Assembly (NCBI GenBank): GCA_903851455.1
Contig: CAINOM010000585.1
Location: 1-5,562 of the forward strand
Source: an uncultured Bacteroidota bacterium
Lineage (GTDB): Bacteria; Bacteroidota; Bacteroidia; Chitinophagales; Chitinophagaceae
Length of the DNA: 5,562 bases
Reading direction: 5' to 3'
Position numbers and translations under genes: made by a program. The notes under the pieces were generated by a model that had not been told where the DNA came from, did no database searches, and saw nothing but the letters and a program-made list of their open reading frames with translations. Position 1 is the first letter of the stretch, and each line of letters begins with the position of its first letter. Below are positions 5,099 through 5,562 of this stretch, piece by piece.

Positions 5099-5562
5099 AT
5101 GAACATAAAACCGACAGATAGCGAACTGGAGATATTAAACATACTCTGGACCAAAGGCCCAAGTACTGTGCGTGAAGTGCACGAAGTGCTGGAAAAGAAT
5201 AAAGACGCGGGTTATACCACTACGCTAAAGCTTATGCAGATCATGCATGACAAGGGACTGCTGAAAAGGGACGTGACCAATAAGAGCCATGTATACACAG
5301 CCGATGTATCGCAGGAAAAGACGCAGGGCCAGCTTGTGCAGCGGATGATAGATAATGTGTTCAACGGATCTGCGTCTCAACTGGTGATGCAGGCGCTGGG
5401 TAGCTACAAGCCGAACACTGAAGCTGTTATTGTTGATGACACAGGAAAAGTTTTAAGAAGAGTTAACAACTACGAATATCTTAATTTCAATTTTGGTCCG
5501 ACACTTTTAAGCTGGATTGAATCGAAACATCCGAACACTTATGCAAAGATTCTTGAGGCAGA
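5099..5562 (+). CDS. BlaI/MecI-family repressor joined in frame to the start of a GH57/DUF3536-type glycoside hydrolase (3' truncated, possible chimera)
   Basis: 154 complete codons are present and the frame is still open at the window end. Residues 1-70 are a BlaI/MecI winged helix: TDSELEILNILWTKG, STVREVHEVL, then the recognition-helix region AGYTTTLKLMQIMHDKGLLKRD and the wing HVYTADVSQ. Residues 71-104 begin the dimerisation part (QLVQRMIDNVFNGSASQLVMQALGSYK). In this family a final helix rich in Glu and Leu should follow, for a total near 120 residues. Instead residues 106-154 read NTEAVIVDDTGKVLRRVNNYEYLNF, then NFGPTLLSWIESKHPNTYAKILEA, which I recognise as part of the N-terminal region of GH57/DUF3536-type alpha-glucan hydrolases. 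The usual beginning of that enzyme, with its first catalytic-domain motif (HxHxYQP type), is absent. GC falls from about 48% (5101-5400) to about 34% (5426-5562), and Arg AGA and Leu TTA/CTT replace mainly CGN/AGG and CTG. The repressor half is firm; whether the join exists in a living genome is doubtful. Confidence 0.85.
   Translation, partial: MNIKPTDSELEILNILWTKGPSTVREVHEVLEKNKDAGYTTTLKLMQIMHDKGLLKRDVTNKSHVYTADVSQEKTQGQLVQRMIDNVFNGSASQLVMQALGSYKPNTEAVIVDDTGKVLRRVNNYEYLNFNFGPTLLSWIESKHPNTYAKILEA
5405..5425. other. Junction zone between the BlaI-type and GH57-type parts
   Basis: Codons 103-109 (Tyr-Lys-Pro-Asn-Thr-Glu-Ala) fit both parents: Bacteroidota BlaI proteins commonly have ALG.YKPS.EE here, and GH57/DUF3536 enzymes have a CYRPNTEA-like stretch. 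The exact crossover therefore cannot be fixed and lies in a short region of similarity, as expected for homology-assisted recombination or for a misjoin of short reads in an assembly graph. Confidence 0.6.

Noticed and set aside
5099..5562. A new ligand-sensing repressor with a carbohydrate-binding domain
   Set aside because: The appended segment starts inside a catalytic barrel domain and lacks its first strand and motif, so a folded sensory domain is unlikely; kept only as a low-probability option in the fusion finding.

Overview
The window looks like chromosomal DNA from a member of the Bacteroidota, probably a Chitinophagaceae-like organism of about 45-48% GC. The reasons are the Bacteroidota-type -7 promoter boxes (TAnnTTTG) ahead of three genes, the near absence of Shine-Dalgarno sequences, and the protein families present. 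Both ends are cut inside genes.

Layout, left to right. (1) 1-801 (+): the C-terminal part of a TPR protein that resembles the soluble tail of TMTC-like membrane glycosyltransferases. (2) 802-1007: a convergent intergenic region with three perfect inverted repeats rich in C and G runs. (3) 2618-1008 (-): a two-gene operon of a small membrane-anchored protein of unknown function followed, 3 nt later, by a polytopic GT-C-like membrane protein. (4) 2862-3116 (+): a TatA/E-type twin-arginine translocase subunit with a clear -7 box. (5) 3223-4584 (+): a secreted MltD-like lytic transglycosylase with catalytic Glu189. (6) 4682-4936 (+): rpsT (ribosomal protein S20), with its own promoter and a strong intrinsic terminator. 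(7) 5052-5562 (+): two identical 16-bp perfect palindromes around a -7 box, then a BlaI/MecI-family repressor reading frame.

The most notable observation is at the right end. After about 104 residues of normal BlaI-type repressor, the frame continues without a stop into sequence that I recognise as the N-terminal region of a GH57/DUF3536-type glycoside hydrolase (FNFGPTLLSW motif). The switch falls where the two families share a short Tyr-(Lys/Arg)-Pro stretch, and GC drops from about 48% to about 34% (hand counts). It is either a real in-frame gene fusion made by recombination or, more likely, a chimeric assembly join between two genomes. It should be checked before any biology is built on it.

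The rest is ordinary envelope and housekeeping content: surface glycosylation or polymer assembly (left half), protein export and peptidoglycan remodelling (middle), translation (rpsT), and a self-regulating BlaI repressor whose usual partner, a BlaR1-like M56 peptidase, is not seen. I found no tRNA, rRNA, CRISPR array or transposase. No stretch longer than 300 bases lacks a gene.
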